Origin: a virus
Length of the DNA: 30,537 nucleotides
Direction: 5' to 3' (one strand)
IMG/VR virus record: IMGVR_UViG_3300042888_000406
Location: 1-30,537 of that record
The position numbers were made by a program, and so were the translations under genes. The number at the start of each line of letters is the position of its first letter. The stretch's first letter is position 1. The notes under the pieces were generated by a model. The model saw nothing but the letters and a program-made list of their open reading frames with translations. It searched no databases and was not told where the DNA came from. Shown here piece after piece: positions 5,707 through 13,432 of this stretch.

Positions 5707-6774
5707 ATGGCTCTCTCATATACCGAATACCAAATGGCTCAGCAGGACTTGATGACTTTGCAAAGCAGAGAAGCAAGCCAACAGATCTCTATTATACAGG
5801 CATATAAGGAACGAGATGCTGCTCTTGCAGCAGGAGATCAAGCTGCGGCTGATAGAGCAATTGCAAAAGCAGCCACCCGAGAAGAAAATTTAGAATTTAC
5901 TAGGCAAGACATTGCTAAAACTCAAGCTACAATTAATGAATTCAATGGAACTCCTACAGTTAAACCGGCATCAACGGTTGCAACTGAACAGAAGTATGCT
6001 AATCCAGCAAACATTGTGAGTAACAGTGGTCCTGTAGAAGACGATAGCGAAGCACCTAAAGTTACAATGGATCCTCTAGGAGAGAGATCAGTTCCAGGAG
6101 TACCGCCTGGCGCAGAGAAAGTTAGTCAGCAAAAAGCACAGGTTATTTTTCAAGACGCAAATGGAAATTCAGAGCCGGAAGATATGCGTGTTCGAATCTT
6201 AGTACCTCCAAAGTACATAACACCTGAATTATCTGGACCTAATGATGAATTGGCCAAAGCAGGCGGGATTATTTTTCCATATACACCTACTATCAGCTTT
6301 GATGCAAAGTCTGATTATGCAGCCTCGCAGCCACTACACTCTAACTTTGCAATAAATTTTTATCAACGTAGTAGTATAGGTTCTATATCTATTTCTGGAA
6401 AATTTTCAGTAGCTAGTGCAGACGATGCAGACATATACATTTGTACAATGCACCTTTTAAAATCTCTTACACGGATGCGAAGCGGAGGTTTGGGCGGAGA
6501 CCCTGACAGTGGAGCACCACCTCCGGTGTGTAGATTATATGGTCATGGTGATATGATGCTTAGTAATGTACCTGTGGCAATTAGTAATTTTCGACTAGAG
6601 CTACCTGATAATGTAGATTATTTTACGTTAAAGTCTAAAATTTTTGGAACAACTGCGGTTCCGACCTTATCTACTTTTTCTATAACTTGCATACCAATGT
6701 ACAGCAGAGCAGAAATGTTACGATTCTCTGTAACAGACTACAATAGCAATTTCAATAAAAAGGGGTATATCTAA
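5707..6774 (+). CDS. Baseplate tail-tube cap/initiator-like protein (gp48/gp54 type)
   Basis: This 355-aa protein is close in length to T4 gp48 (364 aa) and gp54 (320 aa), which join the baseplate hub to the tail tube. Residues 1-80 are helical and rich in Gln, Ala and Glu, probably a coiled coil. A disordered proline-rich stretch follows (about 80-145). The C-terminal half (about 155-355) is a beta-rich domain with IIFPYTPTISF, then FAINFYQRSSIGSISISGKF, and a helix DDADIYICTMHLLKSLTRM. Later come PPPVCRLYGHG, NVPVAISNF and a final TFSITCIPMYSRAEMLR. This layout fits a tube-like fold with a gp48/gp54-type role. I cannot decide between the two, and only one such gene is present here. The start has a clear AGGAAAA site. 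It heads the rightward tail operon and abuts gp53 directly. Confidence 0.6.
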   Translation: MALSYTEYQMAQQDLMTLQSREASQQISIIQAYKERDAALAAGDQAAADRAIAKAATREENLEFTRQDIAKTQATINEFNGTPTVKPASTVATEQKYANPANIVSNSGPVEDDSEAPKVTMDPLGERSVPGVPPGAEKVSQQKAQVIFQDANGNSEPEDMRVRILVPPKYITPELSGPNDELAKAGGIIFPYTPTISFDAKSDYAASQPLHSNFAINFYQRSSIGSISISGKFSVASADDADIYICTMHLLKSLTRMRSGGLGGDPDSGAPPPVCRLYGHGDMMLSNVPVAISNFRLELPDNVDYFTLKSKIFGTTAVPTLSTFSITCIPMYSRAEMLRFSVTDYNSNFNKKGYI

Positions 6775-7071
6775 ATGACAGTTTATAGTAAATCGAGCCC
6801 GTATTACAACACTGAAATTGTAAACAATTATCTTGATGTTATTAATTTTAGAGACATTCCAAAAGAACGAGATGATATTTTGTTTGAAGTCACTGCTACT
6901 TATGAACATCGTCCAGATTTGTTAGCCTATGATTTATACAAAGATCATAAGTTATGGTGGGTATTTGCAGTAAGAAATAGATCAGTTATTAAAGATCCTG
7001 TATATGATTTAATTACCGGTGTTAAAATATACCTACCTAAAGCATCTACACTACAAAGAGTATTGAGTTAA
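6775..7071 (+). CDS. 53: gp53 baseplate wedge subunit (short form)
   Basis: This 98-aa protein belongs to the gp53 family of baseplate wedge proteins, which join neighbouring wedges around the hub. Recognition rests on the run VTATYEHRPDLLAYDLY (about 43-59), then LWWVFAVRN (about 64-72), IKDPVYDL (about 75-82) and GVKIYLPK (about 86-93). T4 gp53 is 196 aa, so this is about half length; the T4 C-terminal half is absent. The ATG follows the previous stop codon with no gap and has AAAGGGG about 8-14 bases upstream. Coupling to the flanking genes is therefore likely. Confidence 0.88.
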   Translation: MTVYSKSSPYYNTEIVNNYLDVINFRDIPKERDDILFEVTATYEHRPDLLAYDLYKDHKLWWVFAVRNRSVIKDPVYDLITGVKIYLPKASTLQRVLS

Positions 7072-7072
7072 T

Positions 7073-10000
7073 ATGAACGAACGGCAAATGGATGCGGTGC
7101 TTCGAAAGAATTACCCTTTTACGGATTCTTCTAAAGCAGATAATGATGCTAAATTAAAAATTAAAAGTTTAGGGCAGGCTAATGCCTTGAATTCTTATAG
7201 GTCAGTAACTTATAATTTCACATTAGCTGCACTTAAAAAGAACTATTTAGATGATCCTACTGCATACAGAACTAGTGAATTAGATTTAATTATCTTAAAG
7301 TCTGGCGGAAAAGGAAATGCTACTCTAACAACCAGTGGTGGTGCAAATACTGACGGGATATATAAACAGGCTCGGTCTGATTTTGCAGCTAGTGATCCTA
7401 GAAGATCAGATTTAACGCCCGAACAAAAGAATGTACCATTGCGCGATTATGGCGGAGAATTAATAAACGGATTTAACACTGAGAGTCCTGGTCGATTTGA
7501 CATGTTTATTGAAAACGTTGAAGTTGATACGTTGATGTCTTTTACTGAGTCGAGCGGCGCAACATTACCTACACAGATTAAGTTTGAAGTTATCGAACCT
7601 TACAGTGTTAATGGTTTTATCGAAGCCCTGCATGTCTCGGCAATTGCAGCAGGTTATCCTACTTACTTAGAAGCTAGCTTTGTTTTAAAAATGGAATTTT
7701 GGGGATACCCTGATAACGATCTTACTTCTTTTAAGGATCCTGAAAAGATTGAAAAGACAGAAAGATTTTTTCCTATTGGATTAACCGGAATAGAAGTAGA
7801 TATAAGTGAGAAAGGTACTCGATATCGATGCACTGCGGTTCCGTACAATGAGCGTGCGTTTGGAGAACCAAATGTAATTAAAAAGCCAATTAAAATGTCA
7901 GGTTTAACAATTAAAGAAATTTTAACTGACTTAATTAAAAATGTTAACGAACAAGTTAAGACATCTAACAAGGAAGGAAAAGTAGTTTCTCTTGGGAACA
8001 AGCATAATACATATGCTATTAAATTTCCTTCTCGAGATGACACAGTTGGCTGGAAAGACACTCCTGAAAATAATATTGCTAGTTCGAAATTAGTAGAAAT
8101 TCTAAAAGATAATGTGCTATATAAGATGGCCGATCCTGCTACTACTGAAAAAGCCACTGCTTATAAGAAAGACGGCAAAGCTCAGCCTAGCGCGAATCAA
8201 CAAGCTAAAGAACCAGAAGCAATCAAATATACTCCGGGAAAGACTGTTGTTCAATTTTCAGAAAATATGAATATTCACGATGCAATTACATCAGTAATTC
8301 GAGACAGTGAATATTGTAGAAACATTTTAAAAGATGTAAAAAAGAACATTGACGAATTTGGAATGATAGACTATTTCATGGTGAGGATTGAAACTAAAAA
8401 TCTAAATGAAATGGACGAAACTACTAAGAAGCCTTTTCAGAATTTTACGTTTATTGTAAGTCCTTATAAATTGCACTACACAAGAATTCCTACCTATGGT
8501 CAAGAACAAATAGATGATACGCGATTGACAAAACTTTGCAATCGAGAATACAACTACATGTATACTGGTAATAATATCGATATAACAAGTTTTAAATTAA
8601 ATTTTAATCATCTATATTTTGAAGCTGTTCCATCTTCGTTTGGAAATCAAGATACTCCGTCGGCAAAGACCGGTGCCGGACCAAACAACGGAGCAGCACC
8701 TAAGCAATCTGCAACTCCTACAGAAGTAGTTGAAAAACAGCAAGTTCCTACTTCTCCCACAAAAGTAGAACCAACACCGGTGCAATCTAATATTTCTAAT
8801 GCCGGCCAACCACCTAACGATGCCTACAGTGTATTAGCAAGAAAGATGCACGATGCAATTGTTGATTCTAAAGCTAGCATGATTACCGGAGACATGGAGA
8901 TTTTAGGAGACCCGTTTTATATAGCAACAGGGGGCGTGGGAAATTTTAACCCTAAACCAGACGGAAGAGGAAAAACAATAACAGGTGAAGTTGATCACCT
9001 AACTGGTGAAGTATTAATAAGAATAAATTTTAGAAATCCTATAGATATAAATTCAGCTACCGGCATGATGGACTTTAGTCCTAAACTTGTACCGTTCAGT
9101 GGAGTGTATAGGATTATTAAAGCAACTAGTACATTTAAGAACGGTGAATTTAAACAACGATTAGAAATTTTAAGATTGCCTGGACAAATTTTAGATCTAA
9201 ATGCTCAGGAAAGTGATCCTGCTGATAGAGTCATAACGGTACCTAACTCACTTAATCGTGTTTCCCCAGATACAACTAGAGCATTTAATCCTAGTCAAAG
9301 ATTGGACTCTTCAACTGCATTGGAACAACTCAATCGAGGTCTTCCTAGTCCAGGATTACCAGGAGCACTAAGTAATTTTACAGCAGCTACAGGCGGTCTA
9401 GGCGGACAAGCTGGTGCATTGCTTATGCAGAATCCTGGGCGAGTTTTAAAAACAGGAGCATTAGCAGCGGGCTCATCTGTTATTGGACAAGCCCTTCCTA
9501 CTGATATATCTTCTAACATTAGGTTAAATTCTTCTGGACTTGCTAACATAAATCAAACAGGGTTAGGTTCAGCTGCTCTAATTGCTGTTGCGACAAACGT
9601 ATTGACAGGAAACATTCCTGCCAAACGAGCAGTTACTACCGTTGCAGGGACGATTGCAGGAGCTGCTTTAGTAAATGCACTTAAAAAACCTAATGTTGGA
9701 TCGGGCATAGGTGAAGGTGCAACTAATGTTCTGTCTAAAGCAGTAACTGATTCTCCTACTGCACAGGATATTAAATTTGGTACCACTATTAATCCATCTA
9801 AAATTGCATCAGACACGGTTAATAGTGTAGTTGGCGCAACTAAAGAATTAGGTACCGCTGCAATAGGTGCAGTTAATAGCTTAGGAAAAGAAGTATCAGG
9901 TTTTGTTAAAGGTGTCGGAGAAAAAATATCTTCGTTCAACAGCAGCCCTGCTGATCCCAAAGCTATCGGAGCTCAGGTTGGCTTAGACGTTTCTAAGCTA

Positions 10001-10624
10001 TCCGGGTTGTCTCCTGATTTTCAAAGTAAAGCATTAAATCAGATTGCAAGTTTTAGCAAAAATTTACCTCCGGATGTTAATCTTAACCAAGCTGCTAGTG
10101 CTGGGGTAGTTTTGGATTACCTATCACCAAGCAAAATTAAAAATATTCCTCCGACTGCACCGTACTCTACTGCGCCTGCTGCACCAGTTGATGTAGCATA
10201 CCTGACTCAAGTTGCTGCAAAAGGAGGAGCAACTGCGGTTGCAAATCTCTATGGAGTTACTAGTATTAAAGATCTGTCTGGAAATTTAGTACCAAGTGAT
10301 GTGCTCTCTTCAACATTGAAAAGTCTTCCGCCCGGTCAAGTTAATCCTTTTGCAAATTTATCAGGACAATTTAATGCAATTGATGCAAACGTATTAAAAG
10401 ACAAATTTGGTACAGCTGGTTCTCAGCTTTCTCAATTAACAGGTAAAGTTCCTGTATTAGATAAGAATATTGCAGGAGCAGTATCTTCTAAGTATGGAAG
10501 TTCCGCTGGTCCGAGTCCGTTGGATAAATTAGTTAACAATTTGGGGGATCCGAACGCTCCTCCCTATACTGGCAACGACCCTATAGTTAGGGCAAGACTA
10601 GGTTTGCCGCCAGCCACTGTTTAG
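7073..10624 (+). CDS. Large baseplate hub-like protein with hydrophobic C-terminal extension
   Basis: This 1183-aa protein lies between gp53 and gp5. Residues about 135-270 hold a beta-rich domain (FDMFIENVEVDTLMSF, YSVNGFIEALHVSAIAAGY, FVLKMEFWGY, YRCTAVPYNERAFG) of the kind found in hub proteins that hold the spike. A proline/threonine linker covers about 530-583. A second hub-like piece at about 584-710 includes ITGDMEILGDPFYI and SGVYRIIKATSTF. The rest (about 740-1183) is Ala/Gly/Ser-rich with hydrophobic stretches at about 773-806 and 830-872 that could be amphipathic or membrane-seeking. T4 gp27, the hub trimer bound to gp5, is only 391 aa. The gp27-like role is inferred from position and domain style, not from a clear match. 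It starts 1 base after the gp53 stop. Confidence 0.6.
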   Translation: MNERQMDAVLRKNYPFTDSSKADNDAKLKIKSLGQANALNSYRSVTYNFTLAALKKNYLDDPTAYRTSELDLIILKSGGKGNATLTTSGGANTDGIYKQARSDFAASDPRRSDLTPEQKNVPLRDYGGELINGFNTESPGRFDMFIENVEVDTLMSFTESSGATLPTQIKFEVIEPYSVNGFIEALHVSAIAAGYPTYLEASFVLKMEFWGYPDNDLTSFKDPEKIEKTERFFPIGLTGIEVDISEKGTRYRCTAVPYNERAFGEPNVIKKPIKMSGLTIKEILTDLIKNVNEQVKTSNKEGKVVSLGNKHNTYAIKFPSRDDTVGWKDTPENNIASSKLVEILKDNVLYKMADPATTEKATAYKKDGKAQPSANQQAKEPEAIKYTPGKTVVQFSENMNIHDAITSVIRDSEYCRNILKDVKKNIDEFGMIDYFMVRIETKNLNEMDETTKKPFQNFTFIVSPYKLHYTRIPTYGQEQIDDTRLTKLCNREYNYMYTGNNIDITSFKLNFNHLYFEAVPSSFGNQDTPSAKTGAGPNNGAAPKQSATPTEVVEKQQVPTSPTKVEPTPVQSNISNAGQPPNDAYSVLARKMHDAIVDSKASMITGDMEILGDPFYIATGGVGNFNPKPDGRGKTITGEVDHLTGEVLIRINFRNPIDINSATGMMDFSPKLVPFSGVYRIIKATSTFKNGEFKQRLEILRLPGQILDLNAQESDPADRVITVPNSLNRVSPDTTRAFNPSQRLDSSTALEQLNRGLPSPGLPGALSNFTAATGGLGGQAGALLMQNPGRVLKTGALAAGSSVIGQALPTDISSNIRLNSSGLANINQTGLGSAALIAVATNVLTGNIPAKRAVTTVAGTIAGAALVNALKKPNVGSGIGEGATNVLSKAVTDSPTAQDIKFGTTINPSKIASDTVNSVVGATKELGTAAIGAVNSLGKEVSGFVKGVGEKISSFNSSPADPKAIGAQVGLDVSKLSGLSPDFQSKALNQIASFSKNLPPDVNLNQAASAGVVLDYLSPSKIKNIPPTAPYSTAPAAPVDVAYLTQVAAKGGATAVANLYGVTSIKDLSGNLVPSDVLSSTLKSLPPGQVNPFANLSGQFNAIDANVLKDKFGTAGSQLSQLTGKVPVLDKNIAGAVSSKYGSSAGPSPLDKLVNNLGDPNAPPYTGNDPIVRARLGLPPATV

Positions 10625-10635
10625 GATTATATCAT

Positions 10636-12930
10636 ATGGCATTTGAAACAAGAAAACGATCAGTACTCCCATCTCCTGGACCATTTCTTGCGGAAGTAAC
10701 TAACCATCTAGACCCAACTTACATGGGCAGTTTAGAAGTTGCATTAATGAAAGGTATTGCTAATTCTACAAAAACTCAAGGCGAGACTTATGTAGTTCGA
10801 TACCTAAGTCCGTTTGCAGGAAATACTTCAATTCGTCACGAAGGTACGAACAGTAGTTCTTTCAACGATGTACAAAAGAGTTACGGATTTTGGGCAATTC
10901 CTCCCGATGTCGGTACAACAGTTATGGTCATTTTTATTGATGGTGATCCTAATCAGGGATACTGGATGGGATGCGTTAGCGATTCGTTTCAAAATCATAT
11001 GATACCTGGTATCGCGGCTAGTAAGCAAGTAGCAGTAACGGAAGAACAGAGAAGAAAATACGGCACTGATTATCTGCCAGTTGCGGAGTTTCATAAGGGG
11101 TCTAAAAAATTAGACTCTCCCAACGTCGATCGATATGCAAAACCAGTACATCCATTTGCTGACAGACTAGTTCAACAAGGTCTGCTCCTCGACACAGTTC
11201 GAGGAGTCACGTCGAGCGGTGCAAGACGAGAAGTCCCTAGTCAAGTGTTTGGTATCAGTACCCCTGGACCTCTTGATGACAGTCCTGGCGCAAAGCGAGG
11301 AAAATTGGGATACGAGGAGAATGCTCGAGCACCTGTGAGCCGATTAGGCGGTAGCACATTTGTAATGGACGACGGTGATGTAAATGGCCAGAACGAATTA
11401 GTAAGACTTCGTACTAGGACAGGTCATCAGATCCTAATGCACAACAGTCAAGATCTTATCTATATTGCTAATAGTAAAGGCACAGCTTGGATTGAGATGA
11501 CAAGCAACGGCAAGATTGATATCTATGCAGCAGATAGTGTTAGTATCCACAGCGAACAAGATTTTAACTTCCGTGCAGACCGTGATATTAACTTTGAAGC
11601 AGGAAGAAACATTCATGTTCGAGCAGGAAAGAACATGGAAACAAATATTACAGGGTACAATTATCTTACTGTTGATCAAGATCAGAAAATTTTTGTACGT
11701 GGCACACATGACGAAACTATAGGAGGAGTAACAAAAGTAAGTGTTGCTAATACCTATCATTTAAATGTGTCAAATGATATTAAACAGTCAGCAGGTGCAA
11801 CTATAAACTTTGCATCTGAAGGAAATATTAATTTAGGAACTGCCTCACAAATAAACTTAGGTGCAAATGGAAATGTATTAGTATCTGGTGCAGCAATACA
11901 TCTAAACGGGCCTGCCGCGCTTGCACCTTCAGCTGCTGAAAATGCAGAACAACCACCTGATTTACCTTTGTTCAGCTTACCTGATAAGCAAGTGTCCTAC
12001 GGTTGGAGTGACGGTAAATTTTATAATACCGGTACTATTAAGACAATCATGCAACGTGTGCCAACACATGAACCTTGGCCACAACATGAGAATGTTAATC
12101 CTACAAAATTTAGCGCACAGGCTACTGATGTGACTCTTGCAAATGCTCCAGGCTCTGCTCGCACCGCTGCAGGAGTTCCGCCAAACGAAGCTGCCGGAAC
12201 ACAGGAACCTGCAAATCAAGAAGAAGTAGTTGCAGGTACATGTAGTCCAGAGTATGCTAAAGATGTTAATGCAAGCTCGGCAGCTCCGGGCATTGCTGCA
12301 TTAAAAGCAGCTTGTGCCAAATACGGATTAACAAGTCCCTATGCCGTTGCTGCCTTGTTAGGTATTGCTGGTGGCGAATGCCGCTGGAAGTTAGTAGAAG
12401 AAGGATTTAAATATTCAGCAGACAGATTGTTGCAAGTTTTCCCTAGCGTATTCAAAGGGGATAAAGAACTTGCCAACAAGTATGCAGGCAACCCTAATAA
12501 CAGCTTGCCAGAATTGCTGTACGGTTATAATACTCCTAAAGGAAAAGGTCTAGGAAATACACAACCCGGAGACGGTAGTAAGTATATTGGCCGAGGCTAT
12601 ATTCAATTAACTGGTCGGGGTAACTATGCCAAGTATGGGCAAATGGTTGGCAAAGACCTGTTAGGTAATCCAGATTTATTGTCAGACCCTGCTACTGCGG
12701 CAGAAGTTAGTGTTAAGTATCTTCTTGATAGATGTAAGGTTGCACAGACTGACGCGGCCTACTTTGAAGCGGCTTGCAAGTCTATCGGATTTAACACACC
12801 TGATATTAAAGCTAAGAAAAAAGGATATTATGAATGTTTCTTAGGCCAGCTACAGGGTAAAACTGTAAGTACTGGATCGGGCGGAATTTTATCAGACAGC
12901 AGCGGTAACCCTGTAAAAACTGGTTCTTAA
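10636..12930 (+). CDS. 5: gp5-like baseplate spike with C-terminal GH19-type hydrolase
   Basis: This 764-aa protein resembles the T4 gp5 spike (575 aa) with its parts reordered. An N-terminal OB-fold spans about 10-130 (GPFLAEVTNHLDPTYMGSLEV, FWAIPPDVGTTVMVIFIDGD, GYWMGCV). A middle region about 225-280 contains RLGGSTFVMDDGD and LRTRTGHQILM. A triple-stranded beta-helix with gp5/VgrG-like octad repeats spans about 280-427 (GKIDIYAADSVSIHSE, RDINFEAGRNI). A linker with RVPTHEPWPQHEN starts near 472. Residues about 548-750 look like a GH19 chitinase-type lysin: GGECRWKL with E581, VEEGFKYSADRLLQVFP with E589, and YIGRGYIQLTGRGNYAKYG. The glutamates align with the usual GH19 pair. T4 instead has a lysozyme between OB-fold and helix. 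The activity should cut the cell wall during tail contraction. AGGA lies 10 bases before the ATG. Confidence 0.9.
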   Translation: MAFETRKRSVLPSPGPFLAEVTNHLDPTYMGSLEVALMKGIANSTKTQGETYVVRYLSPFAGNTSIRHEGTNSSSFNDVQKSYGFWAIPPDVGTTVMVIFIDGDPNQGYWMGCVSDSFQNHMIPGIAASKQVAVTEEQRRKYGTDYLPVAEFHKGSKKLDSPNVDRYAKPVHPFADRLVQQGLLLDTVRGVTSSGARREVPSQVFGISTPGPLDDSPGAKRGKLGYEENARAPVSRLGGSTFVMDDGDVNGQNELVRLRTRTGHQILMHNSQDLIYIANSKGTAWIEMTSNGKIDIYAADSVSIHSEQDFNFRADRDINFEAGRNIHVRAGKNMETNITGYNYLTVDQDQKIFVRGTHDETIGGVTKVSVANTYHLNVSNDIKQSAGATINFASEGNINLGTASQINLGANGNVLVSGAAIHLNGPAALAPSAAENAEQPPDLPLFSLPDKQVSYGWSDGKFYNTGTIKTIMQRVPTHEPWPQHENVNPTKFSAQATDVTLANAPGSARTAAGVPPNEAAGTQEPANQEEVVAGTCSPEYAKDVNASSAAPGIAALKAACAKYGLTSPYAVAALLGIAGGECRWKLVEEGFKYSADRLLQVFPSVFKGDKELANKYAGNPNNSLPELLYGYNTPKGKGLGNTQPGDGSKYIGRGYIQLTGRGNYAKYGQMVGKDLLGNPDLLSDPATAAEVSVKYLLDRCKVAQTDAAYFEAACKSIGFNTPDIKAKKKGYYECFLGQLQGKTVSTGSGGILSDSSGNPVKTGS

Positions 12931-12948
12931 GCGTGTAATAAATACATC

Positions 12949-13386
12949 ATGCCATATAAGAATCTAGAAATCAATGTTTCAAATTATAATAGTCAGCACA
13001 CTAATGTACTGACTCATTATTACAGAGGATTTAGCACTGTTAATCCAGATAACACTAGTGCCAAGTTATACGATTTTGATATAATCAAACAGAACATCCT
13101 TAATCATTTTAACACCCGCAAAGGGCAGCGAGTAATGAATCCTAACTTTGGGACTATTATCTGGGATGTCCTAATGGAACCATTGACGCCACAAATTAAA
13201 TTAGCATTAACTAAAGATATTGAAGAAATTTGTAATTTTGATCCCAGAGTATATCCTACACAGATAAACATCAATGAATACGAAAGAGGATTCCTAATTG
13301 ATGTAGCATTGTCTTTAAAAGACACGGATCAATCTTCAACACTTCGTTTAGCATTCGATCAAAAAGTTGGATTAGTGCTGCAATAA
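12949..13386 (+). CDS. 25: gp25-like baseplate wedge subunit
   Basis: This 145-aa protein belongs to the gp25/GpW family, the small core wedge component of contractile injection machines (T4 gp25 is 132 aa). Recognition rests on DFDIIKQNILNHFNTRKGQRVMNP (about 43-66), FGTIIWDVLMEPLT (about 68-81) and the C-terminal RLAFDQKVGLVLQ. The family's EPR core motif reads E77-P78-L79 here, so the arginine is replaced. The start codon has no visible Shine-Dalgarno sequence. An AATAAATA string lies only 4 bases upstream (12937-12944), which seems too close to serve as a normal late promoter. gp25 and gp6 are neighbours in T4 too and form the wedge core with gp53. Confidence 0.9.
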   Translation: MPYKNLEINVSNYNSQHTNVLTHYYRGFSTVNPDNTSAKLYDFDIIKQNILNHFNTRKGQRVMNPNFGTIIWDVLMEPLTPQIKLALTKDIEEICNFDPRVYPTQININEYERGFLIDVALSLKDTDQSSTLRLAFDQKVGLVLQ

Positions 13387-13406
13387 TATACGCAGTTAAT
13401 TTTTTC

Positions 13407-13414
13407 AATAAATA
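13407..13414 (+). promoter_or_regulatory. Candidate late promoter for gp6, AATAAATA
   Basis: In the 46-base gap after gp25, AATAAATA differs from the T4 late box at the first base only. The predicted transcript would start near 13420 and leave a 13-base leader before the gp6 ATG at 13433. Just before it, CTGC/GCAG at 13379-13395 followed by TTAATTTTTT could be a very weak terminator overlapping the end of gp25. The leader has no Shine-Dalgarno sequence. Confidence 0.45.
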
Positions 13415-13432
13415 TGGTATAAACATAAAATT

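Noticed and set aside
12937-12944. AATAAATA just before gp25 as a late promoter
   Set aside because: With T4 spacing the transcript would start at about the gp25 ATG itself, so it is kept as an oddity and not called as a promoter.
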